In this document: one piece after another, positions 16,977 through 25,506 of the stretch | How the letters are laid out: every line of letters starts with the position of its first letter | Numbering within the stretch: the first letter of the stretch is position 1 | Source of the DNA: Bacteroidales bacterium UBA5219 | GTDB lineage: Bacteria; Bacteroidota; Bacteroidia; Bacteroidales; ML635J-15 | Assembly (NCBI GenBank): GCA_002412425.1 | Contig: DHVB01000032.1 | Location: 1 to 39,537, forward strand | Reading direction: 5' to 3' | Length of the DNA stretch: 39,537 nucleotides | The notes under the pieces: model-generated | The model's database searches: none | The model's input: the letters and a program-made list of their open reading frames with translations, nothing else | What the model was told of the DNA's origin: nothing | Program-made: the position numbers and the translations under genes

Positions 16977-17008
16977 CAAAATTATAAAAATATGATTAAA
17001 ATCACAAA
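16977..17008 (-). promoter_or_regulatory. Promoter of the FNR-like regulator / mqnC operon
   Basis: On the minus strand: TTTG (17008-17005), 20 nt, TAATTTTG (16984-16977), a full Bacteroidota match. The predicted start lies about 11 nt before the regulator's ATG. Confidence 0.65.
16992..17005. promoter_or_regulatory. FNR-like site in the regulator's own promoter
   Basis: ATGATTAAAATCAC matches TTGATnnnnATCAA at eight of ten fixed positions, with the symmetric core TGAT-TAAA-ATCA intact. It sits between the -33 and -7 elements, where binding would be expected to repress. Confidence 0.5.
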
Positions 17009-17017
17009 TCAATAATA

Positions 17018-17072
17018 CAGTTAAAAGTTTATAAAGTTTTAAAGTTCGTAAAGTCGAATCAAGCTTGCTTGA
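17018..17072. repeat. Dispersed CAGTTAAAAGTT repeat plus short palindrome
   Basis: From 17018 the DNA reads CAGTTAAAAGTTTATAAAG and continues with further AAAGTT units, the same family as at the edges of the 7472-8377 island. It is followed by the perfect palindrome TCAAGC-TT-GCTTGA (17059-17072), which lies 40 nt past the stop of the T9SS adhesin gene. Confidence 0.6.
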
Positions 17073-17111
17073 GCTATGCCGAGAGACGACAGAAAATGTA
17101 GCGAAGCTAAA

Positions 17112-20100
17112 TTATTCAATTATCAATTTAAAAGTTCCGCTTCCCTTTTCAGTATTAAGTCTAAGCATATACATTCCATATTTAAGCGATGATACATTCA
17201 CAATGCTTTCAGTATTAGCTACTTCTGTTTTATTTATCAGCAATCTGCCAAGTGCATCATAAAGTTCGTAGCTAATAATTTCGCTATCGCTAACAATGTT
17301 TAATACATCTTTTGCGGGATTTGGAAATATTTCAGCAGAGAAAAGAGATGTTTTTATTTCTTCAACATTAGTTATTGTAACTTCTACAAAAATAATATCA
17401 GCTTTGCAAATATAATCTTCAGCTATAGTGCTGTAATAACCTATTTGTACTCCAAGAGAGTGAACTCCTTCCGTAAGTTCAGCTGTTGTCCATGAATTTA
17501 AATTATAAGTATTATCGCTTCCAATTTCAATTTCATAGTCATAAAACCAATAGTATGGTTCATCACTAGCCCATTCACTTTGTGGTGGATTAGTCCAGCT
17601 AAGAGTTACGGTATTGTCTGAGTTTACTGTAGCACTCAAATTATTTATAGGTGGACAAGTAGGATTACCGTAAATAGTTACTGTTGTATATGCTTGGTTA
17701 TAACAAATTTCTGCATTTGTATTATCTAAATAATGTATAACAACAGCTAAATTATGAGTGCCTTCCGAAAGTACTGGTGTTGTCCACGAAGTTAGGTTGT
17801 CGTTATTGCTAGAACCTACGTTAATATTACCAATGTAAAATTTAAAAGTAAGATTTCCATCACAACCAGTTGGCAATTCTTCTGGATTTGTCCAGCTTAA
17901 TTTTGCAGTATTATCTTCGTTTATTATTGCACTAAGATTATTTACAGGCGGGCAGTCAAAGCCTCCGTCAATTGTTGCTGTTGTGCTTGCCTCTGCTGAG
18001 CAAAGAAGATTGCTAGCATTATCATAATAAAATATAACAACTTTTAGTGTATAGACTCCATTTGGAAGTATATTGGTTGTCCATGAAGTTAAATCGTTTG
18101 CATCACTATAACCTATTTGAGTAGAGCCGTTGTAAATTTTAAAAGCAAGATCTTCGGTGCAAGCGTTGGGCCAATCTGTTGATGGTGGAATATTCCAACT
18201 TAAATTTACAGAGTTGTATGAGCTTATTGTTGCACTTAGGTTATTTACAGCATGACAAGTGCTTAGGTCTTCTACTATAACGCTTTTACAAACAGATTGA
18301 GGAGTACAGTTTGAGTAAACCGCTTTTATACAATAATTATGTGTGCCGAAATCTAGGTTTAAGTCAGTATAAGTAGTATCTGTAAGTCCGCTTGCAATTT
18401 CAACTTCGTCTCTAGTAATAGTATAACTGCGCTCTTCTGTAATTATAGGAGCATTCCAAATTAAATTCACATTATTGTTGTTTACTGTTGCATTAAGATT
18501 AGTAACAGGTAAGCAATAAATTTCTTCTACTGTAATATTTGTGCAAACTGTCTCGGATGTACAGCTTGAGTAAACAGCTTGTATGCAATAATTATATGTT
18601 TCATAATCTAAGTCCGAATCTGTATAAGTAAGTCCTGTAAGTCCGCTTGCAATTTCAACTCCATTTCTAGCAATAGTGTAGGTATGAAGTTCTGTAGTAG
18701 GGATGATAGCCCCAAATATACTTATATCGTCAATATTTAAACCACTTTGGTCGATACTATTATAATGTCGGAAAGCAATATATTTAGTTCCTGAAGGTAA
18801 AGAAATGCTTCTTTTATACCAATTCTCCGAATTTGTCATTGTCTCTTCAAAAATGCTTGTAAAATCATTAATGTTATTTCCTGTTGTTGAAACCATTACG
18901 GCATAATGTTCATAAGGGTTGTATGCCCCTACACTAACCCAAAATTGCAATTTAGTTACGTTGTTTAATAATGGTGTAATTAAATAGTTGTCGGGGTAAA
19001 GAGAATAGCCTTCATTTGAGTTGTATGATAAAGAACTTACGCAATTATTACTATTATGTCCTGTAGTTGTATTTAATTCCCAATTAAGCCCATCGCCATT
19101 TGCATCAATCACAGTCCAATTTGATGGCATTCCAGATTCAAAATCTTCGCTTAATATAATTTCAGGCAAAGTATTAGGAGTGTTCCAAGTTAAAATTACG
19201 TTATTGTCGTTTGTTGTTGCACTAAGGTTAGTAATAGGTGCACAAGTTACTGTAGCGTTTGTACAAACTTTTTCAGAGCTACAACTTGGGTAAACTGCTT
19301 TTACGCAATAATCATGCACACCAGTTGCTACGCCAACATCTGTGTAAGTAGTTGCTGTAATTTCGCTTGCTACTACCATATTATTTCTAGTAATAGTGTA
19401 TGTGTGTGGGTTTGTAATAGGAGCATTGTTACCATATATTACTATGTTGTCAATACTCAAGCTCCATTGATTTAAACTGTTGAAATGTCGGAAAGCAATA
19501 TATTTTGTTCCTGGAGGCAAATCAACTTGTTTTTCATGCCAAGTTGCGAGAGTTTTTACTGTTTCTTCAAAAACTATTGTAAAATCGCTAGCATTATTTC
19601 CTGTTGTTGAAGCCATGATTGCATAGTGCTCTTGATAAGGTATAGGTGTACGAACAGAATATCTCACTTTAGTTACGTATTCTTCTAATTCTGGTGTAAT
19701 TAAATAGTTGTTGGTGTTTAGATAATTGGGTGAAGACGATAGAGAAGTTACACAATTATTACTATTTTCTCCTCCAGAAGTGTTTAAGTCCCAATTATGT
19801 CCATTTCCGTCTGCATCAAGTAATGTCCAATTTGAAGGTATTCCACTTTCAAAACCTTCGCTAAATATTATTACAGGCGTTTCTGGAGTTTCCCAAGTTA
19901 AACTTACATTATTACCATTTACTGTTGCACTAAGCTCAGCAATAGGTAGGCAACTTTCTTCTCCAACAACTACATTTACATAAATAATTTCTGCTTTGCA
20001 AATCCAAGAACTAGAACTGAAATAGCCTGTCTCTACACCAAGAGAATGATTTCCTATCGTAAGTTCAGGAGTTGTCCATGATGTTAATCCGTCAGAATAA

Positions 20101-21377
20101 TTATAACCTATTGAAGTAGTTCCGTCATAAAAAAAATAGTCTATATCTGTGCTGGGCCATTCGCTTTGTGGTGGATTAGTCCAGCTAAGAGTTACTGTAT
20201 TGTTTGGATTTGATGTTGCAGTGAGGTTGGTGATTGGTGGACAAGATTCTACTCCAACTGTTACTGATACATATACTGTATCAGTTTTGCAAACCCAACC
20301 AGCTTCGAAATAACCTACGCGTACTCCAAGATTGTGAGTTCCTAGTGAAAGCTCAGAACTTGTCCAAGATGTTTTTGGGCTACCACTTAAATCAGAACTT
20401 AAATCAGAACTTCCATCAAAAAACCAATAGTTTATATCTGTGCTGGGCCAAATACTTGGGTCTGGATTATCCCAATTAAGAGTTACAGTATTATCTGTGT
20501 TTACTGTTGCCGTAAGGTTGGTTATAGCTGGGCAAGTTGCCTCATTTTCAATTTTTACATCTACAAAGACAGTTTCGGCATAACATACATTTTGATTACC
20601 ATTTTTCCAATAAGAAATTGTAACTCCAAGCGAATGAGTTCCTACTTCTAATACATTCGTTATCCAAGAAGTTAAATCATTGTTATCGTCATACCCGATC
20701 TCTGTTGATCCATTGTAAAATTCAAAATATATGTCCCCATCACATTCGCTGGGCCAAGTGCTTGTTGGTGGGGTTGTCCAGTTAAGTGTTACTGTATTGT
20801 TTGGATTTACTGTTGCTGTGAGATTGGTAATAGGTGGACAAGCAGAGTTACCGCTGAAAATAGTTATGTCATCTAATGCTAAATAGTCTTGATCGGTACT
20901 GTTGTAATGACGAAAAGCAACATACTTTGTTCCTGCAGGAAGATTTATATTGCGTTCTATCCAATCATTTGTGGCAGTAGCTGTTTCTTCGAATATAATT
21001 TGAAAATTTGTAAGTGCATTACCTGTTGTTGAAGCCATTACAGCATAATGTTTGTAAGGGTAGTTTACATTTACTTTAAAGTAGTATTTAATATTTGTTG
21101 CACCTTCTACTAATGGTGTAATTAAATAATTGTTTGGGTTAAGTGGATTAGTATTCCAAGATCTAGACATAATATAATAATAACCACTATGACTAGTTGA
21201 ACTAGTGGTAACACTCCAATTTTGTCCATCGCCATCTGCATCAACAACTGTCCAGCCTGTAGGCAATGAACCACCTTCAAATCCTTCTTCTAATATTATT
21301 GTTTGTGCTAATGTGATGTTGGAATATGCTATTAATAAGCATAATGGGAAAAACAATTTTGTAAAAACTTTGCTCAT
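17112..21377 (-). CDS. Large secreted adhesin-like protein with T9SS sorting domain
   Basis: This 1421-residue protein has a signal peptide (1-24) and a C-terminal type IX secretion sorting domain (about 1343-1421; FPNPAKDVLNI near its start, SSLKYGMYMLRL near its end), so it should be exported by T9SS and attached to, or released from, the cell surface. Three cleaved-adhesin (jelly-roll) domains are at about 27-174, 503-648 and 740-889; each contains a form of YLITP, HYA(V/I)M(A/V)STTGN and GTKY(V/I)AFRH. Six related beta-sandwich repeats opening with CPPITNL-type motifs are at about 180-275, 282-374, 379-471, 1041-1136, 1142-1235 and 1241-1335. A second Fn3-like type is found at 476-710, 712-950 and 955-1036; the first two are split by an adhesin domain. 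No protease domain is present. Binding to matrix, glycan or cells is inferred. Confidence 0.93.
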   Translation of the reverse strand: MSKVFTKLFFPLCLLIAYSNITLAQTIILEEGFEGGSLPTGWTVVDADGDGQNWSVTTSSTSHSGYYYIMSRSWNTNPLNPNNYLITPLVEGATNIKYYFKVNVNYPYKHYAVMASTTGNALTNFQIIFEETATATNDWIERNINLPAGTKYVAFRHYNSTDQDYLALDDITIFSGNSACPPITNLTATVNPNNTVTLNWTTPPTSTWPSECDGDIYFEFYNGSTEIGYDDNNDLTSWITNVLEVGTHSLGVTISYWKNGNQNVCYAETVFVDVKIENEATCPAITNLTATVNTDNTVTLNWDNPDPSIWPSTDINYWFFDGSSDLSSDLSGSPKTSWTSSELSLGTHNLGVRVGYFEAGWVCKTDTVYVSVTVGVESCPPITNLTATSNPNNTVTLSWTNPPQSEWPSTDIDYFFYDGTTSIGYNYSDGLTSWTTPELTIGNHSLGVETGYFSSSSWICKAEIIYVNVVVGEESCLPIAELSATVNGNNVSLTWETPETPVIIFSEGFESGIPSNWTLLDADGNGHNWDLNTSGGENSNNCVTSLSSSPNYLNTNNYLITPELEEYVTKVRYSVRTPIPYQEHYAIMASTTGNNASDFTIVFEETVKTLATWHEKQVDLPPGTKYIAFRHFNSLNQWSLSIDNIVIYGNNAPITNPHTYTITRNNMVVASEITATTYTDVGVATGVHDYCVKAVYPSCSSEKVCTNATVTCAPITNLSATTNDNNVILTWNTPNTLPEIILSEDFESGMPSNWTVIDANGDGLNWELNTTTGHNSNNCVSSLSYNSNEGYSLYPDNYLITPLLNNVTKLQFWVSVGAYNPYEHYAVMVSTTGNNINDFTSIFEETMTNSENWYKRSISLPSGTKYIAFRHYNSIDQSGLNIDDISIFGAIIPTTELHTYTIARNGVEIASGLTGLTYTDSDLDYETYNYCIQAVYSSCTSETVCTNITVEEIYCLPVTNLNATVNNNNVNLIWNAPIITEERSYTITRDEVEIASGLTDTTYTDLNLDFGTHNYCIKAVYSNCTPQSVCKSVIVEDLSTCHAVNNLSATISSYNSVNLSWNIPPSTDWPNACTEDLAFKIYNGSTQIGYSDANDLTSWTTNILPNGVYTLKVVIFYYDNASNLLCSAEASTTATIDGGFDCPPVNNLSAIINEDNTAKLSWTNPEELPTGCDGNLTFKFYIGNINVGSSNNDNLTSWTTPVLSEGTHNLAVVIHYLDNTNAEICYNQAYTTVTIYGNPTCPPINNLSATVNSDNTVTLSWTNPPQSEWASDEPYYWFYDYEIEIGSDNTYNLNSWTTAELTEGVHSLGVQIGYYSTIAEDYICKADIIFVEVTITNVEEIKTSLFSAEIFPNPAKDVLNIVSDSEIISYELYDALGRLLINKTEVANTESIVNVSSLKYGMYMLRLNTEKGSGTFKLIIE

Positions 21378-21397
21378 ATTTATTTAATTATTTGAAG

Positions 21398-21405
21398 CAA
21401 AAATA
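21398..21405 (-). promoter_or_regulatory. Putative -7 element for the T9SS adhesin gene
   Basis: The minus strand reads TATTTTTG. A TTTG lies at 21431-21428 with a 22-nt spacer, slightly longer than usual. The leader would be about 15 nt. Confidence 0.4.
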
Positions 21406-21471
21406 ATAATTAAAAATAACATACATGCAAAAATTGTGTCAAAAATAATTTTTTAAAGAAGTTTTATTTTA

Positions 21472-22359
21472 TTATGGCTTACTGTTCAAAATTTGTAAAT
21501 AAGCATTTTTAAAATTTTTGTTCTTAGGAGAAGCGTAAATAATATTGTTTTCTTTAGTCGTGTCAAATAGTTCAGGATTTAATAAATATATTGGCAATAA
21601 ATCGTCCCAAAATTTGTAAAATTTAGCTTTAATCTTTTCTTGTACTCCTAGATTCTGATGTGATACAAAAATGAAATCAGAATATGGGTTTTTAATTTTT
21701 GAAATTTTATTTAAAAATTTTGTTGTAAATAAATTTTGCTTAGTTGAAGGGGTGGTAAAAAATACTTTATCCACAGTTTTACATTCTGTAACAAATTTTG
21801 CTGCTTCCAAATCTGAATTTACGTTGTATCCTGTGTTAGGCGAACCTTGATACCACAAAATTTGTTTAATATTAGAATGTGTGTTTTCATTTTTCAATAC
21901 TTCTGAAATATTTGTAAGCGGACCAAAGCAAATTAAATAAATATCTGCTTTTTGGTTGTGAATTTCTTTTGTAATTAGTTCGACTGCTGAAGGTTTTTCA
22001 GGGATTTCTATACCTTGTTCATCTCCCCAATTTACTGATAAGCAAAGTTTATTGCAAAATTTATTGTATTTATTCAATTTTTTTCCGTAAGCAACAGGTA
22101 TTTCTTGATGTCCAAAATGTTTTAGCATAGCTTTTATTTTTTTATATCCCTGTTCTGGACTTAAAAGCCCATCGCTTGTGCTAATTGCTATAACATCAAA
22201 ATCATTGGAAGCAAAAATAAGGCAAATCGCTCTTAAATCATCGGGAGCGCAATCTGTATCAATAATTACACGAAAACGAGATTCAGCTTGTTGTGCAAAA
22301 ATATTTGAACAAACTAATATAAAAACTATAAACACTAATTTTACTCGTCTCATATTCAC
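21472..22359 (-). CDS. Exported nucleoside-hydrolase-like protein
   Basis: The 295-residue product resembles inosine-uridine preferring nucleoside hydrolases. The calcium-binding N-terminal motif is present as DTDCAPDD (34-41; usual form DTDPGIDD), and FGPLTNISEVL and FWDDLLPIYLLNP match later family blocks. A signal peptide (about 1-22, ending FAQ) puts it in the periplasm or outside, unlike most cytosolic members, which suggests use of external nucleosides or a changed substrate. The His that usually precedes the late Asp is replaced (FWDD), so activity may differ. It lies downstream of the M24 peptidase across a 244-nt repeat-rich gap, so a shared transcript is doubtful. Confidence 0.78.
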   Translation of the reverse strand: MNMRRVKLVFIVFILVCSNIFAQQAESRFRVIIDTDCAPDDLRAICLIFASNDFDVIAISTSDGLLSPEQGYKKIKAMLKHFGHQEIPVAYGKKLNKYNKFCNKLCLSVNWGDEQGIEIPEKPSAVELITKEIHNQKADIYLICFGPLTNISEVLKNENTHSNIKQILWYQGSPNTGYNVNSDLEAAKFVTECKTVDKVFFTTPSTKQNLFTTKFLNKISKIKNPYSDFIFVSHQNLGVQEKIKAKFYKFWDDLLPIYLLNPELFDTTKENNIIYASPKNKNFKNAYLQILNSKP

Positions 22360-22380
22360 AAACTCTTAATTTATTGTCAT

Positions 22381-22602
22381 ACTAAAAACTCTTCAACTAT
22401 CAACTTTTAACTTTTAACTTTTAACTGAATTCTTCATTCTTAATTATCAATTCTTAATTATCTTCATACTAAACACTCAACACTAAAAACTCTTCAAATC
22501 CCAAATCCTAAATTCTTTCAACTTTTAACACTTCAACTACGTTCAGTGCATCGCTTTTAACTTTTAACTGAAGTAATTCTTCATTCTTAATTCTTAATTC
22601 TT
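22381..22602 (-). repeat. Degenerate AT-rich intergenic repeats
   Basis: The segment consists of decayed copies of ACTTTTAACTTTTAACTGAA followed by TTCTTCATTCTTAATT and similar words, occurring twice (about 22395-22460 and 22548-22602), with CTAAAAACTCTTCAA units between. It is the inverted form of the CAGTTAAAAGTT family seen at 7474, 8265 and 17018. No gene or clear promoter is visible. Confidence 0.65.
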
Positions 22603-22603
22603 C

Positions 22604-23863
22604 TCATTTACAAACCTCACTAATCTCAATAGGAATATTACTACACAAATCTATAGGATTTTCAGCAACAAGAATATCGTTTTCCAATCTAATCCCAAAG
22701 CCTTCTTCAGCAATGTAAATTCCTGGCTCGCAACTTAAAACCATACCTGGCAAAAGAACAGTGTCTTTTACTCCCACATCATGCACATCAAGTCCTATAA
22801 AGTGCGAAACTCCGTGCATATAATATTTTTTAAGAGCAGGAGAGTCTTCATTTTGATTTTTGATGTCGGCTTCGCTTAATAATCCTAAGCTTACAAGTTC
22901 TTCTTGTATTAAAAGTTCACATTCTTTATTTAGTTTTCTAATTGTTTGACCTGGCACATATTTTGTCTTCATTTCTTTCAAAACTTTTAAAACCGAAGCA
23001 TAGACTTGTTTTTGCCTATTTGTGAATTTCCCAGATATAGGAATTGTTCTCGACAAATCAGCAGCATAATAATTATACTCAGCTCCAAAATCCATAAGTA
23101 GTAAATCGCCGTTTTTGCATAATTCTCGATTTGTTTCGTAATGCAAAACACAATTATTCTTTCCAGCTGCAATTATTGGTGAATAAGCATGTGATTCTAC
23201 TCCATTTTTAATGAAATGATGACTTATTTCTGCTTCAACTTCATATTCATAAACTCCGGGGACAATAAAATCTAAAACTTTTTTGAATGCTTCGCCAGTA
23301 ATATCAATAGCTTTCTGAATGATAGCAATTTCTTCTTTTTGTTTTTGCAACCTTAATTGCATTGATAAAGAGTCTAAATCTTTAAACTGAATTTTGTCAT
23401 TTTCCACACCTTCTTTCCATTCAGAAATAATTTTGTTTTTATAATCAAATCCTCTTGTGTTCGACGACATCGAATAATATACTAAAGTGTCGTTGTTTAA
23501 ATTTTCTTTAAAATATTTTTCAAATTCATTCAAATAAAACACATTTTTAATTCCTGAAATTTCTTTGGCTTCGTCAATAGAGTATTTATGTCCAGTCCAG
23601 ATAAGCATTTTTTCGTTGGGTTCAATAATAAAAGCATATTCATCTGTCGAATTGTTAATTTTACATAATAAAATCACAGTTTTTTCTTGTTTCAAACCAC
23701 TAAAATAAAACAAATCGCTGTTTTGACGATATTTATACAATGCGTCTCCATTCCTTACAAACTGTTCGGCAGGAAAAAGAATTGCCATTGAATTGTTTGG
23801 TAAAAGCGAAAAGAGATTTTTTCTGTTTCTGATAAAAAAATCTTTGTTAAGTGAAAATTCCAT
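22604..23863 (-). CDS. Xaa-Pro aminopeptidase (M24B family)
   Basis: The enzyme removes an N-terminal residue that precedes proline. The 419-residue protein has an N-terminal AMP_N-type domain (about 1-165) and a C-terminal pita-bread M24 domain with all five metal ligands: D258 (MDFGAEY), D269 (AADLSR), H354 (GVSHFIG), E379 (CEPGIY) and E394 (RLENDIL). HGVSHFIGLDVHDVG is typical of aminopeptidase P. There is no signal peptide, so it acts in the cytosol on peptides. A TAAATTTG element on the minus strand at 23899-23906 is a plausible promoter. It is divergent from bcp. Confidence 0.94.
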   Translation of the reverse strand: MEFSLNKDFFIRNRKNLFSLLPNNSMAILFPAEQFVRNGDALYKYRQNSDLFYFSGLKQEKTVILLCKINNSTDEYAFIIEPNEKMLIWTGHKYSIDEAKEISGIKNVFYLNEFEKYFKENLNNDTLVYYSMSSNTRGFDYKNKIISEWKEGVENDKIQFKDLDSLSMQLRLQKQKEEIAIIQKAIDITGEAFKKVLDFIVPGVYEYEVEAEISHHFIKNGVESHAYSPIIAAGKNNCVLHYETNRELCKNGDLLLMDFGAEYNYYAADLSRTIPISGKFTNRQKQVYASVLKVLKEMKTKYVPGQTIRKLNKECELLIQEELVSLGLLSEADIKNQNEDSPALKKYYMHGVSHFIGLDVHDVGVKDTVLLPGMVLSCEPGIYIAEEGFGIRLENDILVAENPIDLCSNIPIEISEVCK

Positions 23864-23989
23864 TTTTAAAAAAGTTTAAAGAACTAAATATATGAATGCA
23901 AATTTACATATTCTTATGCAAATTATTAAATTTTAAGTAAATGTTAATAAACTTTTTCAAATAAATTTATTTTTCCCGATTATGATTTT

Positions 23990-23997
23990 TATATTTG
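23990..23997 (+). promoter_or_regulatory. Putative -7 element for bcp-recA
   Basis: TATATTTG matches TAnnTTTG. The transcript would start about 24 nt before the bcp ATG. No convincing TTTG is seen at -33. Confidence 0.45.
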
Positions 23998-24027
23998 TAC
24001 CTTGTAGAATACTAAAATGTTAAAATA

Positions 24028-24489
24028 ATGAAAAAAATAGAGATTGGAGATAAAGCTCCTGATTTTAAGGGACTTAATCAAGATGGGAAAGAAGTTAAAT
24101 TATCTGACTTTTTGGGCAAAAACTTAATTTTATATTTTTATCCAAAAGATTCTACTCCAGGTTGTACTGCTGAGGCATGCGATTTACGAGATAATTACCA
24201 AATGTGGCAAAGTAAGTCTTACGAAATTTTAGGAGTAAGTCCTGATAGTCAAAAATCTCATCAAAAATTTATCGAAAAATATAATTTACCATTTGATTTA
24301 ATAAGCGATACAGAAAAAGAAATTTTAATTGCTTATAATGCTTGGGGCGAAAAATCTATGTATGGAAAAAAATACATGGGTGTTTTACGAAAAACTTATG
24401 TAATTAATTCAAAGGGAATTATAGAAAACATTTTTGAAAAAGTAAAAACAAAAGAACATTCAAATCAAATTCTTAACGAAATCAAATAA
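24028..24489 (+). CDS. bcp: Thiol peroxidase, Bcp/PrxQ type peroxiredoxin
   Basis: This 153-residue atypical 2-Cys peroxiredoxin reduces hydrogen peroxide and organic peroxides with thioredoxin as electron donor. The peroxidatic Cys is C46 in YPKDSTPGCTAEACDLRD, and C51 is the resolving Cys five residues on, the Bcp/PrxQ spacing. The catalytic Thr/Pro pair (TPGC) is intact. It is followed 11 nt later by recA, so both are probably transcribed together, joining peroxide defence to DNA repair. Confidence 0.95.
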   Translation: MKKIEIGDKAPDFKGLNQDGKEVKLSDFLGKNLILYFYPKDSTPGCTAEACDLRDNYQMWQSKSYEILGVSPDSQKSHQKFIEKYNLPFDLISDTEKEILIAYNAWGEKSMYGKKYMGVLRKTYVINSKGIIENIFEKVKTKEHSNQILNEIK

Positions 24490-24500
24490 AATTTAAAAAT

Positions 24501-25505
24501 ATGGCAAATACACCAGAAGATATTAGAAACGAAAAACTCAAAGCCGTAAAATTGGCTATGGGAAAAATCGAAAAAGATTATGGCAAAGGCTCTATAATGA
24601 TGCTTGGTTCACAACCAGTAGAAGAAATTCCAGTTATTAAATCAGGCTCTATAGCATTAGATATTGCTTTGGGAGTTGGCGGTTACCCTCGCGGTAGAGT
24701 GGTCGAAATTTACGGACCCGAAGCCTCTGGTAAAACCACATTGGCTATTCATGCTATAGCAGAAGCTCAAAAAGCTGGCGGAATAGCTGCATTTATTGAC
24801 GCAGAACATGCTTTTGATAGAGCTTATTCCGAAAAACTTGGAGTTGATGTAGAAAATTTAATAATTTCTCAACCCGACAATGGAGAACAAGCTTTAGAAA
24901 TAGCAGATAATCTTATTCGTTCAGGTGCTATCGACATTATAGTAATTGACTCAGTTGCAGCTCTTACTCCACGTGCCGAAATAGAAGGCGAAATGGGCGA
25001 TTCTAAAATGGGTTTGCAAGCAAGACTTATGTCGCAAGCATTACGTAAATTAACAGCAAGCATTAACAAAACAAATACATGTTGTATTTTTATAAATCAA
25101 CTTCGCGAAAAAATTGGAATTTTATTCGGAAATCCAGAAACTACAACAGGAGGTAATGCTCTTAAATTTTACTCATCAATTCGTATAGATATACGCAGAT
25201 CGGGGCAACTTAAAGATAGTGACGATGTTACTGGAAGCAGAACAAAAGTGAAAGTTGTGAAAAATAAAGTAGCTCCACCATTTAAGAAAGCCGAATTCGA
25301 TATTATTTATGGCAAAGGAATTAGCAGAGTAGGCGAAATTATTGACCTTGGAGTTGATTTAGAAATTATTAAAAAAAGCGGTTCTTGGTTTAGCTATGGA
25401 GAAACTAAACTAGGACAAGGAAGAGATAGCGTTAAAACTATTTTAGAAGACAATCCAGAATTAATGGAAGAAATCGAAAATAAAATTATTGAAAAACTAA
25501 AGTAG
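24501..25505 (+). CDS. recA: Recombinase A
   Basis: RecA forms ATP-dependent filaments on single-stranded DNA for homologous recombination and triggers LexA-type autocleavage where present. The product is 334 residues with Walker A GPEASGKT (72-79), Walker B IDIIVIDSVAALTP, the DNA-binding loops and NQLREKIG. The C-terminal tail is short and less acidic than in E. coli, as is common in Bacteroidota. No LexA-type operator was recognised upstream. The gene ends 1 nt before the TPR lipoprotein gene, so bcp, recA and the next gene are probably one operon. Confidence 0.98.
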   Translation: MANTPEDIRNEKLKAVKLAMGKIEKDYGKGSIMMLGSQPVEEIPVIKSGSIALDIALGVGGYPRGRVVEIYGPEASGKTTLAIHAIAEAQKAGGIAAFIDAEHAFDRAYSEKLGVDVENLIISQPDNGEQALEIADNLIRSGAIDIIVIDSVAALTPRAEIEGEMGDSKMGLQARLMSQALRKLTASINKTNTCCIFINQLREKIGILFGNPETTTGGNALKFYSSIRIDIRRSGQLKDSDDVTGSRTKVKVVKNKVAPPFKKAEFDIIYGKGISRVGEIIDLGVDLEIIKKSGSWFSYGETKLGQGRDSVKTILEDNPELMEEIENKIIEKLK

Positions 25506-25506
25506 A

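Noticed and set aside
17112..21377. Gingipain-type protease identity for the large T9SS protein
   Set aside because: It has the haemagglutinin/adhesin-type domains and sorting domain, but no caspase-like catalytic domain is present.
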